From: Palsa-504 sp963822765
Lineage (GTDB): Bacteria > Actinomycetota > Actinomycetes > Streptosporangiales > Streptosporangiaceae
Reading direction: 5' to 3'
Assembly: GCA_963822765.1 (NCBI GenBank)
Contig: CAWGJL010000034.1
Location: forward strand, 29,583 to 93,582
DNA length: 64,000 nt
Position numbers and translations under genes: made by a program. The stretch's first letter is position 1; every line of letters begins with the position of its first letter. Positions 25,600-32,614 of this stretch are shown here, in pieces. Below the pieces are notes generated by a model. That model saw only the letters and a list, made by a program, of their open reading frames with translations. It was not told where the DNA came from and did not search any database.

Positions 25600-27212
25600 G
25601 AAGCGGCCCCCGCCGCGTGCCGCCCCGCCAGATAGCCGAACACCACGGCCGGCCCCAGCGTCCCCCCGGCCCCGCCGTAGGTCATGCCCATCGCCGAGGC
25701 CATGGCGTTCCCGGCCGCGTACAGCCCCGGGATCGGCTCGCCGTCGACGTCAAGCACCTGCCCGTTCCCGTCGGTGCGCGGCCCGCCCTTGGTCCCCAGC
25801 ACGCCCGAGTACACCTGCACCGCGTAGAACGGCGGCGTATCCAGCGGCCCCAGCGTGGCCGCCGGCCCCGGGCCGGCCGCCGGGTCCCCCCACCACCGGT
25901 CATGCACGCTGTCCCCGCGCCCGAACTCCTCGTCCCGGCCGGCCGCGGAGGCAGAGTTCCACCGCGCCACCGTCTCCTCCAGCGCCGCCTCCGGGACCCC
26001 GATCGCCGACGCGAGCGACGCCACCGACGCCGCCGAGGCCAGCCACGAAGGCGTGTCCTCTTCGCCCCGGTAACCCGCCAGCCCGTACCGGGTCAGGTAG
26101 TGCCGGTCGAAGATCATCCACGCCGGGTGGTTGATGTAGTCGAAGCTGCTCACATCGAGTACGTGGAACGCGGCGCCCAGCGCGTTGTAGTTCGCCGCCT
26201 CGTTGGTGAACCGGTGCCCCCGCCGGTTCACCATGATGCAGTGCGGGCGGGTGCGCTCGCCGTTGACCTGCCAGGCCGCCATCTGGCCGCCCACCGGGAC
26301 GTCGATCGTGGCCACCCACCAGCCCTCGCGCATGTTGCCCAGCGCCGCGCCCACCCGCATGGCCATCTTCAGCCCGTCGCCGGTGTTGGTCGGGACCGAC
26401 GCGGCGCGCACCAGCGGCCCGCGGATGAACGCCCGGACCAGCTCCGGATCCCACTCGAACCCGCCGGTCGCGATCACCACCCCCCGCGCCGCCCCGACGT
26501 CCACCGGACCGGAAGACGTCGAGAACCGGACCCCGGTGATCCGCCGCCCGTCGCGCAGCAATTCGACCGCCCGCATCCCGGTCCGCGGCTCGATCCCGCG
26601 ATCCAGGCAGCCACGCAACAGCGCCCCGATCAGCCCCTGCCCGGCCCCGCGCTCGTCGTGGACCTTCCGCCGCGAAAGCTCAGCCGGATCGACGCCCTGC
26701 GGGGCGCCGCGCCCCAGGCTGGTCTCGCTCATCATGATGTTGCCCGACAGCTGCGGCCCCACCGTGACCCGGTGCTGCCAGGTGCCCAGCGAATCGAACG
26801 GGAACAGCGGGCACTCCATCGACCGGCCGCCGCCCGGCTTGGCCCCGGGGTGCTCGGGATGGTAGTCGGGGAAGTCCTTGATGATCTGGAACTGGACCGG
26901 GGTGTTCTGCTCCAGCCAGGTCACCACCTCGGGCCCGGCGTCGACCAGCGCCCCGGCCAGGTCCATGTCGATCAGCCCGTTCGACAGCGACCCCAGGTAG
27001 GTCATGACCTCCTCCTGGCTGTCAGAAATACCCAGCGCAGCCATGTGCGGGTTCATCGGGATCCACACCATGCCGCCGGACCAGGCGCTGGTGCCGCCGA
27101 CCGTATCGGCCTTCTCGAACAGCCCCACGCTCGCGCCCGCGGCGGAGGCCCGGATCGCGGCGGTCAGCGCCGCGGCGCCGGTACCCAGGACGATGACATC
27201 GAACGCTTCCAC
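25596..27212 (-). CDS. FAD-dependent 3-ketosteroid dehydrogenase/fumarate reductase-like flavoprotein
   Basis: A 538-residue flavoprotein. The dinucleotide fold is VIVLGTGAAALTAAIRA (about 6-22), followed by FEKADTVGGTSAWSGG. The C-terminus GLYAAGNAMASAMGMTYGG closes the FAD site, and a YSGVLGTKGGPRTDG segment marks the succinate dehydrogenase/KstD-like superfamily. It probably introduces or removes a double bond next to a ketone. The ATG at 27212 faces the divergent APH-type gene across 123 bp. With the Rieske oxygenase and hydrolases it fits steroid- or terpenoid-like catabolism, but the substrate is inferred. Confidence 0.88.
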   Translation of the reverse strand: MEAFDVIVLGTGAAALTAAIRASAAGASVGLFEKADTVGGTSAWSGGMVWIPMNPHMAALGISDSQEEVMTYLGSLSNGLIDMDLAGALVDAGPEVVTWLEQNTPVQFQIIKDFPDYHPEHPGAKPGGGRSMECPLFPFDSLGTWQHRVTVGPQLSGNIMMSETSLGRGAPQGVDPAELSRRKVHDERGAGQGLIGALLRGCLDRGIEPRTGMRAVELLRDGRRITGVRFSTSSGPVDVGAARGVVIATGGFEWDPELVRAFIRGPLVRAASVPTNTGDGLKMAMRVGAALGNMREGWWVATIDVPVGGQMAAWQVNGERTRPHCIMVNRRGHRFTNEAANYNALGAAFHVLDVSSFDYINHPAWMIFDRHYLTRYGLAGYRGEEDTPSWLASAASVASLASAIGVPEAALEETVARWNSASAAGRDEEFGRGDSVHDRWWGDPAAGPGPAATLGPLDTPPFYAVQVYSGVLGTKGGPRTDGNGQVLDVDGEPIPGLYAAGNAMASAMGMTYGGAGGTLGPAVVFGYLAGRHAAGAAS

Positions 27213-27335
27213 CTGGACTCCTTCGCGCTTACCGGTCAGAGTTTTTATTCAATCACTACATAAAGAACCTAGCCACGGCCGGCCATGGTCTCTAGCATCG
27301 ATCTCAATCCTTCACGCGACGTAGCAGGAGGCACC

Positions 27336-28328
27336 GTGACCGACGAACCCCGGCTGCAGAAGTTCCTGGACCACGTGGCGGCCGACCGCGGCGGCACGGT
27401 CACCGTGTTCCGGCCGATCAGCGGCGGCTACAGCCGCCTGTCCGCACTGGCCACGGTGCGCTGGGCCGACGGCTCCGAGGAGTCCTTCGTGCTGCGGTCG
27501 GACCCGCCGGCCGACACCGGGGTCTTCGACAGCGACCGGGACAGCGAGTGGCGGCTGCTGGAGGCGATCTCAGGAAAGCTGCCCATCCACACGCCCAGGC
27601 CCCGGTGGTACGACCCGACCGGACAGCACCTCGGGGCCAAGTGCTTCATCGTCGACTTCTTCAACGGCCGGCCGCTGTCCGACATCGCCCAGGAGCCGGG
27701 CCAGGTGCCGCGCGCCGCGCAGATCTACGTCGACACCCTGGCCGAGGTGCACCGGACCCCGCTGGACGTGCTGCCGCCCGCCCTGGAGCGCCCCGCGGAC
27801 TGGGAGAGCTACATCGAGGGCCTGGTCGAGCACCTGAGCCAGCTCGACCGCGACATCGCGGACAGCAACCCCGCCCTGCACTTCGTGGCGGCTCAGCTGG
27901 CCGCGCACCGGCCGCCCCCGGTCCCGCTCACCTTCGTGCACGGCGACGCGCAGCCCGCCAACATCCTGGTGCCGGACCAGGGCCCGGTGCTGATGATCGA
28001 CTGGGAGTTCGCGCGCATCGGCGACCCGCGCGAGGATCTCGGCTACTACAGCCACCTGCCCGTCCCGCCGAACCTGTACCAGGCCGATCCGCCCGGCTTC
28101 CTGGCCCGCTACCGCGAGCGCACCGGCCTGACGCAAGAGCAGGTCAACGAGGACACCGTCTCCTATTTCTACGTCCTGGGCATGGCCCGCCTGCTGGGCC
28201 AGATGTTCGACGCCACCGACGCCCTGGCCCACGGTCAGTCGCGCGGCGTGATGGCCACCTACATGATGAACGGCATCTCGGCCACGACCACCGCGTTCGT
28301 CGAGGTCGCCCGGCAACTGGCCCACTGA
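27336..28328 (+). CDS. APH-type phosphotransferase family protein
   Basis: A 330-residue kinase-like protein: a Gly-rich N-lobe (FRPISGGYSRL), the Brenner motif FVHGDAQPANILV with catalytic Asp, and the metal Asp in MIDWEFARIGDP. Family members near CoA genes are thought to phosphorylate small hydroxylated metabolites or support acyl-CoA dehydrogenases. AGGAGG at 27326-27331 fixes the GTG start at 27336; an ATG at 27285 has no such site. The next gene starts 10 bp after its stop. Confidence 0.9.
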   Translation: MTDEPRLQKFLDHVAADRGGTVTVFRPISGGYSRLSALATVRWADGSEESFVLRSDPPADTGVFDSDRDSEWRLLEAISGKLPIHTPRPRWYDPTGQHLGAKCFIVDFFNGRPLSDIAQEPGQVPRAAQIYVDTLAEVHRTPLDVLPPALERPADWESYIEGLVEHLSQLDRDIADSNPALHFVAAQLAAHRPPPVPLTFVHGDAQPANILVPDQGPVLMIDWEFARIGDPREDLGYYSHLPVPPNLYQADPPGFLARYRERTGLTQEQVNEDTVSYFYVLGMARLLGQMFDATDALAHGQSRGVMATYMMNGISATTTAFVEVARQLAH

Positions 28329-28338
28329 GGGAGCGCCC

Positions 28339-28797
28339 ATGCTATCGAGGCCCACGACCGAGCAGATCCTGCTGGACTGCTGCCGCGAGCTGATGACCAA
28401 CGTGCTGCCGTCGCTGACCGACGCGACCGCCCAGGTCTCGGTGATCATGGTGGAGACGGTCCTGCGCAACACCGCGGTCCGCGCCGCCCACGAGGTGGCC
28501 TGGATGCGCGACGAGACCGCCGACATCGAGGCCTACGCCCGCGAGGTCGCCGCCCAGGCCCCGGGAACCACACTCGAAACCGCCCTCGCCGCGCTGGCCG
28601 CCGCCCCCCGTGACAGCCTGCACCTGGACGACGTGGTGGAGACCTACTGCCGGGCCGGCAACGCCCTGTCCGCCGCCCTCGAAACCGCCGTGGCCAGCGG
28701 CCTGGCCCCCCTGATCCAGCGCGGCGAGGAAATCCTGGACGTCCGCTCCGGCCACGAAACCGACGTCATGGCCGGCTGGAGTCCGACCGGCCGCTGA
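28339..28797 (+). CDS. Uncharacterised helical protein paired with the APH-type kinase
   Basis: A 152-residue, mostly helical protein (EQILLDCCRELMTNVLPSL, VIMVETVLRNTAVRAAHEV, DDVVETYCRAGNALS). No motif for catalysis or metal binding is seen. The ATG follows GAGGGAGCGCCC, and only 10 bp separate it from the kinase gene, so it is in that operon. I do not recognise a named family; partner or regulator of the kinase is the simplest guess. Confidence 0.75.
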   Translation: MLSRPTTEQILLDCCRELMTNVLPSLTDATAQVSVIMVETVLRNTAVRAAHEVAWMRDETADIEAYAREVAAQAPGTTLETALAALAAAPRDSLHLDDVVETYCRAGNALSAALETAVASGLAPLIQRGEEILDVRSGHETDVMAGWSPTGR

Positions 28798-28910
28798 CCG
28801 TCCGCTCCCTTTCTTTATTTATGCCGAACGGACCGTGCTGCGTGCCCCTGTCCCGCAGTCGCGATCTCCCGCCTGGGCGCCCCCACAGCACTACTCCCCG
28901 GGGAGGCAGT

Positions 28911-28947
28911 CCTTGCTTCCCCGGGGTCGGCCCCGGGGGAAGCAAGG
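28911..28947. terminator. Strong hairpin between convergent genes
   Basis: Arms CCTTGCTTCCCCGGGG (28911-28926) and its complement (28931-28947, one extra G) enclose the loop TCGG. The stem of 16 pairs lies in the gap between the convergent genes ending at 28797 and 28959, a position for a bidirectional terminator. No U-run follows, as is usual in high-GC actinobacteria. Confidence 0.7.
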
Positions 28948-28958
28948 TAGCGGGATCC

Positions 28959-30173
28959 TCAGCCGGTCACCGGGAACGTGGTGCCGACCGGTGAAGGAAC
29001 AGGCGCCGGCTTCGGCTTCGGCCTCGGCTTGGGCTTCGGCTTCGGCTTCGGCTTCGTAGCTTCGGAGTCGGAGCCGGAGCTCGAGGACCGCCGCCCCCGC
29101 CGGGTGGTGTTGAGGAGCCGCCGCCCCCGCCGGGTGGTGTTGAGGAGCCGCCGCCCCCGCCGGGCGGTGTTGAGGAGCCGCCGCCCCCGCCGGGCGGTGT
29201 TGAGGAGCCGCCGCCCCCGCCGGGTGGTGTTGAGGAGCCGCCGCCCCCGCCGGGCGGTGTTGAGGAGCCGCCGCCCCCGCCGGGTGGTGTTGAGGAGCCG
29301 CCGCCCCCGCCGGGTGGTGTTGAGGAGCCGCCGCCCCCGCCGGGCGGTGTCGAGGAACCCCCGCCGCCAGGCGGTGTCGAGGAGCCGCCGCCGCCCGCCG
29401 CCGCCAGAGGCGCAGCTGGGCGCGGTGATGTTGTCGTCAATGAGGGTGACGGACGCGGTACTGGCCAGCAACCGGCCCATGATGTTGTCGTTGGCCCCCA
29501 CCCCGATCATGGCCGAGGCCAGGACGGTGCCCACGAAGGTGGTACCTGAATTAAGGGTCGCGGAGCTGCCCACCTGCCAGAAGACGTGGCAGGCCTGGGC
29601 GCCGCCAGCGAGCTTGATCGTGGTGCCGGTGTCCGTGATGAGGGTGGAGCCGGCCTGGAAGATGAAGACCGAGCTCGCGTCTCCGGTCAAGGTCAGCGAA
29701 CCGCCGACTTCCAGCGAGGACGTGGCGTTGTATACACCAGGCCCGAGGACCTGACCGGCGCCGAGGGGCGCGGTAACGGAAGATGTTTTGGTTCGTCCGG
29801 CTGCATCGTTGTAGGCGGTGGTCAGGGCGCTTTGGGCGCTCGCCGCCGAGGCGTCGCCCGCGTGTATGGTGCCATTGGTAACCATGCCGTTAGGTGCGCC
29901 GGTGAACCCGGTCACGGCGGTGCCCGGGCTCACGCCGAGGTCCCCGCTGACGACGCTCGGGCCGGTGTTGGTAACGGTGGACCCGGCCAGGACCGCGTAA
30001 GGGGTGGCCGTGCCGAGATCTACCGTGGCGGTCGCGGCACTTGCGGACTGACTGAAAACAGACATGCCGATGGCTACGGTTATGGCTAGGGCCGCGGCAA
30101 TTACCGGCCCGGCCGCCAGCCAGAAGTAGTCGGCGCGCCTGGGTGAGGCGCGACTGCTGCCGATCTTCCTCAT
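28959..30173 (-). CDS. Secreted ice-binding-like (DUF3494) surface protein with out-of-frame repeat linker
   Basis: 404 codons from an ATG at 30173 (AAAGGA 8 bp upstream). A basic N-terminus and hydrophobic segment (about 14-42) are an export signal. A DUF3494 beta-helix-type domain follows (LGTATPYAVLAGSTVTNTG, SGDLGVSPGTAVTGF, IFQAGSTLITDTGTTI). Then comes a tandem 30-bp repeat read here as Arg-rich LLNTTRRGRR, a KPKP-rich stretch and a final FPVTG at the stop. FPVTG resembles a sortase LPXTG motif, but the hydrophobic anchor and charged tail are missing. In the adjacent frame the repeats read STPPGGGGGS, a normal linker, so two compensating indels probably flank them. Confidence 0.75.
   Translation of the reverse strand: MRKIGSSRASPRRADYFWLAAGPVIAAALAITVAIGMSVFSQSASAATATVDLGTATPYAVLAGSTVTNTGPSVVSGDLGVSPGTAVTGFTGAPNGMVTNGTIHAGDASAASAQSALTTAYNDAAGRTKTSSVTAPLGAGQVLGPGVYNATSSLEVGGSLTLTGDASSVFIFQAGSTLITDTGTTIKLAGGAQACHVFWQVGSSATLNSGTTFVGTVLASAMIGVGANDNIMGRLLASTASVTLIDDNITAPSCASGGGGRRRLLDTAWRRGFLDTARRGRRLLNTTRRGRRLLNTTRRGRRLLNTARRGRRLLNTTRRGRRLLNTARRGRRLLNTARRGRRLLNTTRRGRRLLNTTRRGRRSSSSGSDSEATKPKPKPKPKPRPKPKPAPVPSPVGTTFPVTG
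29101..29340. repeat. Eight tandem 30-bp units inside the DUF3494 gene
   Basis: Eight consecutive 30-bp units, each containing the run CCCCC; degenerate ends lie at 29083-29100 and 29341-29400. Units differ only by T or C at the fifth base (T,T,C,C,T,C,T,T). On the coding strand the change is silent (Pro) in the STPPGGGGGS frame but Thr/Ala in the frame that is open through the gene. Confidence 0.95.
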
Positions 30174-30570
30174 GCGCATATCCTTTCGTAATGGTTTTTC
30201 CGGGAGAATAGGGATCATAAAGGTAGCCCCCACGGATTCACCGGTAGTTATCCCGGGGTCTAGGGGCCTGGCAGATCAACTATGACGCTACACGCATTTC
30301 GCGCTAAAGGATCCTTCGCCGCCTGCTAAATTATTTCTCGCATATTAAGACATTTTATAACGGCACTAATCAGGAAATTACCGGAAAAACGCCTCCTTCC
30401 GGCCGGTGTTCCGTCGTGTTAGGGTTCAGGCACAATCACGGGCTCAGTGTCGTTATGCCTAGGCCGGTCGCGCATTTTCCCTAACACGTCACGGCCAGCA
30501 CACTCGGTAAAAAGAGCTGCCGAATACGGTGCCCCGGGTCTTTGATTCTTCCTATCCCGGAGGTCTTTCC
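30174..30570. promoter_or_regulatory. AT-richer divergent intergenic region
   Basis: About 400 bp without a gene separates the divergent DUF3494 and L,D-transpeptidase genes. The part 30320-30380 is visibly richer in A and T than any coding neighbour and probably holds promoters. I found no riboswitch, tRNA or long inverted repeat here. Confidence 0.45.
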
Positions 30571-31683
30571 ATGCATAATCACTTCCGATTTGACCGGCTC
30601 CGCCGCCGCGCCGCGGCCCGGGCCACGGCGGTCATGCCGGTCATCGCGCTGGCCGTCGCGGTCCTGGCTTCGGGCTGCGGGACGGCCGGCCCGCCGCAGA
30701 CCACCGGGCCGCCGGGTGCCACTATCCAGCCACCCACTACCGGGGCGCCGTACGCCACCGGAGCGCGACGCCACCGGGGCACCGCAGACCACCGGGGCAC
30801 CGAACGCCACCGTCCGGCCGCCCGCTACCGGGCCGATGCATGCCACCGGCGCGCCGCATGCCACTGCCGGGCACGTTGCCTGCCACCGCCGCGCTGCCGC
30901 CGCTGCCGGGTTGCCGACCGCTGCCGGGTTGCCACCGCTGCCGGGCTGCCCGCCGCTGGGGGACCGCGGGTCTCTGCCCAGCCCAAGCTGGTGCAGGCCG
31001 TGCACTCCGCCGCCGCACTGACCGCGCGATTGCCGGCGGCCACCACGTACGGGACGACGCGTGCGGCCCCGCAGGACCCATCTCCGTTCAAGCCAGAGAC
31101 GGGAACCGTGCTCCATCCCACGACGAGCCGGGTGATCTACTCTCGCCCGGGCGGCCCGGCCGTGGCGGTGCTGCCGGTCACCGAACTCGGCAGCCCGACC
31201 TGGGTCCCGGTCGTCCAGTCCCAGCCCAGCTGGGACCGGATCCTGCTGCCCACGCGGCCGAACCGGTCCACCGGCTGGATCTACCTCGGCGGCGGCGGGC
31301 TGCAGACTGCCTACACCCCCTACCAGGTCGACATCAACCTCTCCGACTACCGGCTGACCATCCTTGACGCCGGCCGCAGCCTGGGCACGTGGACGGTGGC
31401 CGAGGGCGCCCCCGGCACGCGCACCCCGACCGGGCGAACCTTCGTGCTCGCCTCGCTGGTACCACTGCAGCCGACCTACAGCCCGCTGATCCTGCCGCTC
31501 GGCACGCACTCCAACACCCTGAACACCTTCGGCGGCGGCCCCGGCACGGTCGGACTGCACGGCTGGCCCGACTCGGCCGTGTTCGGCCACGCGGTCAGCC
31601 ACGGCTGCGTCCGGGTCCCCTCCGCCGCACTACGGGCCCTGTCCCGGGTTCCCCTGGGCAGCTCCGTCATGATCATCAGCTAG
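30571..31683 (+). CDS. Lipoprotein L,D-transpeptidase (YkuD), linker partly out of frame
   Basis: A 370-residue protein. The signal segment ends in a lipobox (VLASGC, Cys about 33), so the mature form is probably lipid-anchored outside the membrane. The C-terminal YkuD domain has HGWPDS and SHGCVRVP with catalytic Cys346, and would make 3-3 peptidoglycan cross-links. GGAGG precedes the ATG at 30571. Between about 30765 and 30960 the open frame is Arg/Cys-rich, whereas the adjacent frame continues the TTGAP/ATGAP repeats, so two indels flank this linker. The catalytic domain is intact and returns to frame. Confidence 0.85.
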   Translation: MHNHFRFDRLRRRAAARATAVMPVIALAVAVLASGCGTAGPPQTTGPPGATIQPPTTGAPYATGARRHRGTADHRGTERHRPAARYRADACHRRAACHCRARCLPPPRCRRCRVADRCRVATAAGLPAAGGPRVSAQPKLVQAVHSAAALTARLPAATTYGTTRAAPQDPSPFKPETGTVLHPTTSRVIYSRPGGPAVAVLPVTELGSPTWVPVVQSQPSWDRILLPTRPNRSTGWIYLGGGGLQTAYTPYQVDINLSDYRLTILDAGRSLGTWTVAEGAPGTRTPTGRTFVLASLVPLQPTYSPLILPLGTHSNTLNTFGGGPGTVGLHGWPDSAVFGHAVSHGCVRVPSAALRALSRVPLGSSVMIIS

Positions 31684-32236
31684 GTGGCAGGGTCAGCCAG
31701 TCTGCCCAGGACAGGTCGCGGCCGATGTAGCGCGGCTGGGTAAAGGGCCAGGCCGCAGCGATCCACTGGGGTACCAGCGCGTCCAGCGCGCGCTGAAGAC
31801 CGGTGTCGGCCGCAGCGTCCACCACCCACCAGGAAATCTCCGCGTCCGCGCCGTGCTTTTCCGGCGGGTCAATGTAGACGCACCCGAGCAGGGCGGTCTC
31901 ATCGTCGTCGAACAGCGCGTAATTGAAAGACTGGTGCGCGGCGATCTCTGCTTCGTGGCGGGCCAGGTCGGCCACGTCTTGCTGGTACGTCAGGGAGGCG
32001 GGCGGCCAGCCCCACGCCGGGCCGAAGATCGACCACAGCCGTGGCTGCGAGCCCATCACCGCCGGGTAATCCAGCTCCGCATCGGCGGCCGTTACCGGCC
32101 GCAGCCGGCGCAGAAGACAATCCCGCCGCCGTGCGCCAGCGGCCCTCTCGGCCTGGCCGGCGCCGCGGGAAGATAAGGAACACCGCCGGGAAAACTGGGT
32201 AACGACTCCCGATCCGGGACGCGGGCCTGCCGCCAT
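31676..32236 (-). CDS. GNAT-like N-acetyltransferase-fold protein
   Basis: 186 codons. From about residue 45 the protein reads like a compact GNAT domain (LRPVTAADAELDYPAV, FALFDDDETALLGCVYID-type strand, SWWVVDAAADTG, ALDALVPQWI). The clear Q/RxxGxG/A acetyl-CoA loop is not obvious, so function may be altered. The N-terminal 45 residues do not look like the family; the true start may be internal or lost. It converges on the L,D-transpeptidase gene with an 8-bp overlap of stops. Confidence 0.55.
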   Translation of the reverse strand: MAAGPRPGSGVVTQFSRRCSLSSRGAGQAERAAGARRRDCLLRRLRPVTAADAELDYPAVMGSQPRLWSIFGPAWGWPPASLTYQQDVADLARHEAEIAAHQSFNYALFDDDETALLGCVYIDPPEKHGADAEISWWVVDAAADTGLQRALDALVPQWIAAAWPFTQPRYIGRDLSWADWLTLPPS

Positions 32237-32278
32237 ACGGTCGCCTTGAACTCATCCAAGAGCGAAAAGGAGACCATC

Positions 32279-32572
32279 ATGAACCCCGTCCGTCACATCC
32301 GCCGTATCGCCGCCGTCCTGGTCGGCCTGGCCGCCGCCGTGTTGGCGGCCACGCCCGCGTTCGCCAGGCTGGAGCCCGATCCGGGTGCCGGATACGTGGC
32401 GCCGACCTCCGTCCCGGCCCAGATCCAGTACCGCACCATCGTCGCCGGCGGGATGCCCGGCTGGCAGATCGCCCTGATCGCCGTCGGCGCCGCCCTGCTG
32501 GCGGCCGCGGTGGCGATCCTAGCCGACCGGGCGCGAGCCGCCCGCCGGCCAGCGGTCCCCGCGGCTGCCTGA
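32279..32572 (+). CDS. Small exported membrane protein
   Basis: A 97-residue protein with a signal-like N-terminus (about 8-29, ending TPAFA) and a second hydrophobic segment (about 61-80) followed by an Arg-rich tail. Topology: extracellular loop of about 30 residues and one membrane anchor with cytosolic tail. AAAAGGAG ahead of the ATG decides the start. No family is recognised. Confidence 0.72.
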   Translation: MNPVRHIRRIAAVLVGLAAAVLAATPAFARLEPDPGAGYVAPTSVPAQIQYRTIVAGGMPGWQIALIAVGAALLAAAVAILADRARAARRPAVPAAA

Positions 32573-32614
32573 GCCATGCCCGCAGATCACGACCAGACTA
32601 AGGCGGTCACTATC

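Noticed and set aside
28818..28832. 15-base match to 56083-56097 (ATTTATGCCGAACGG)
   Set aside because: One copy is inside icmF coding sequence and the other in a spacer; no wider homology, so treated as chance.
29101..29340. CRISPR-like array (30-bp units)
   Set aside because: Units are contiguous without spacers and lie in a coding linker; a protein repeat, not CRISPR.
30174..30570. Small RNA or riboswitch in the AT-rich gap
   Set aside because: No stable paired structure or terminator could be traced by eye.
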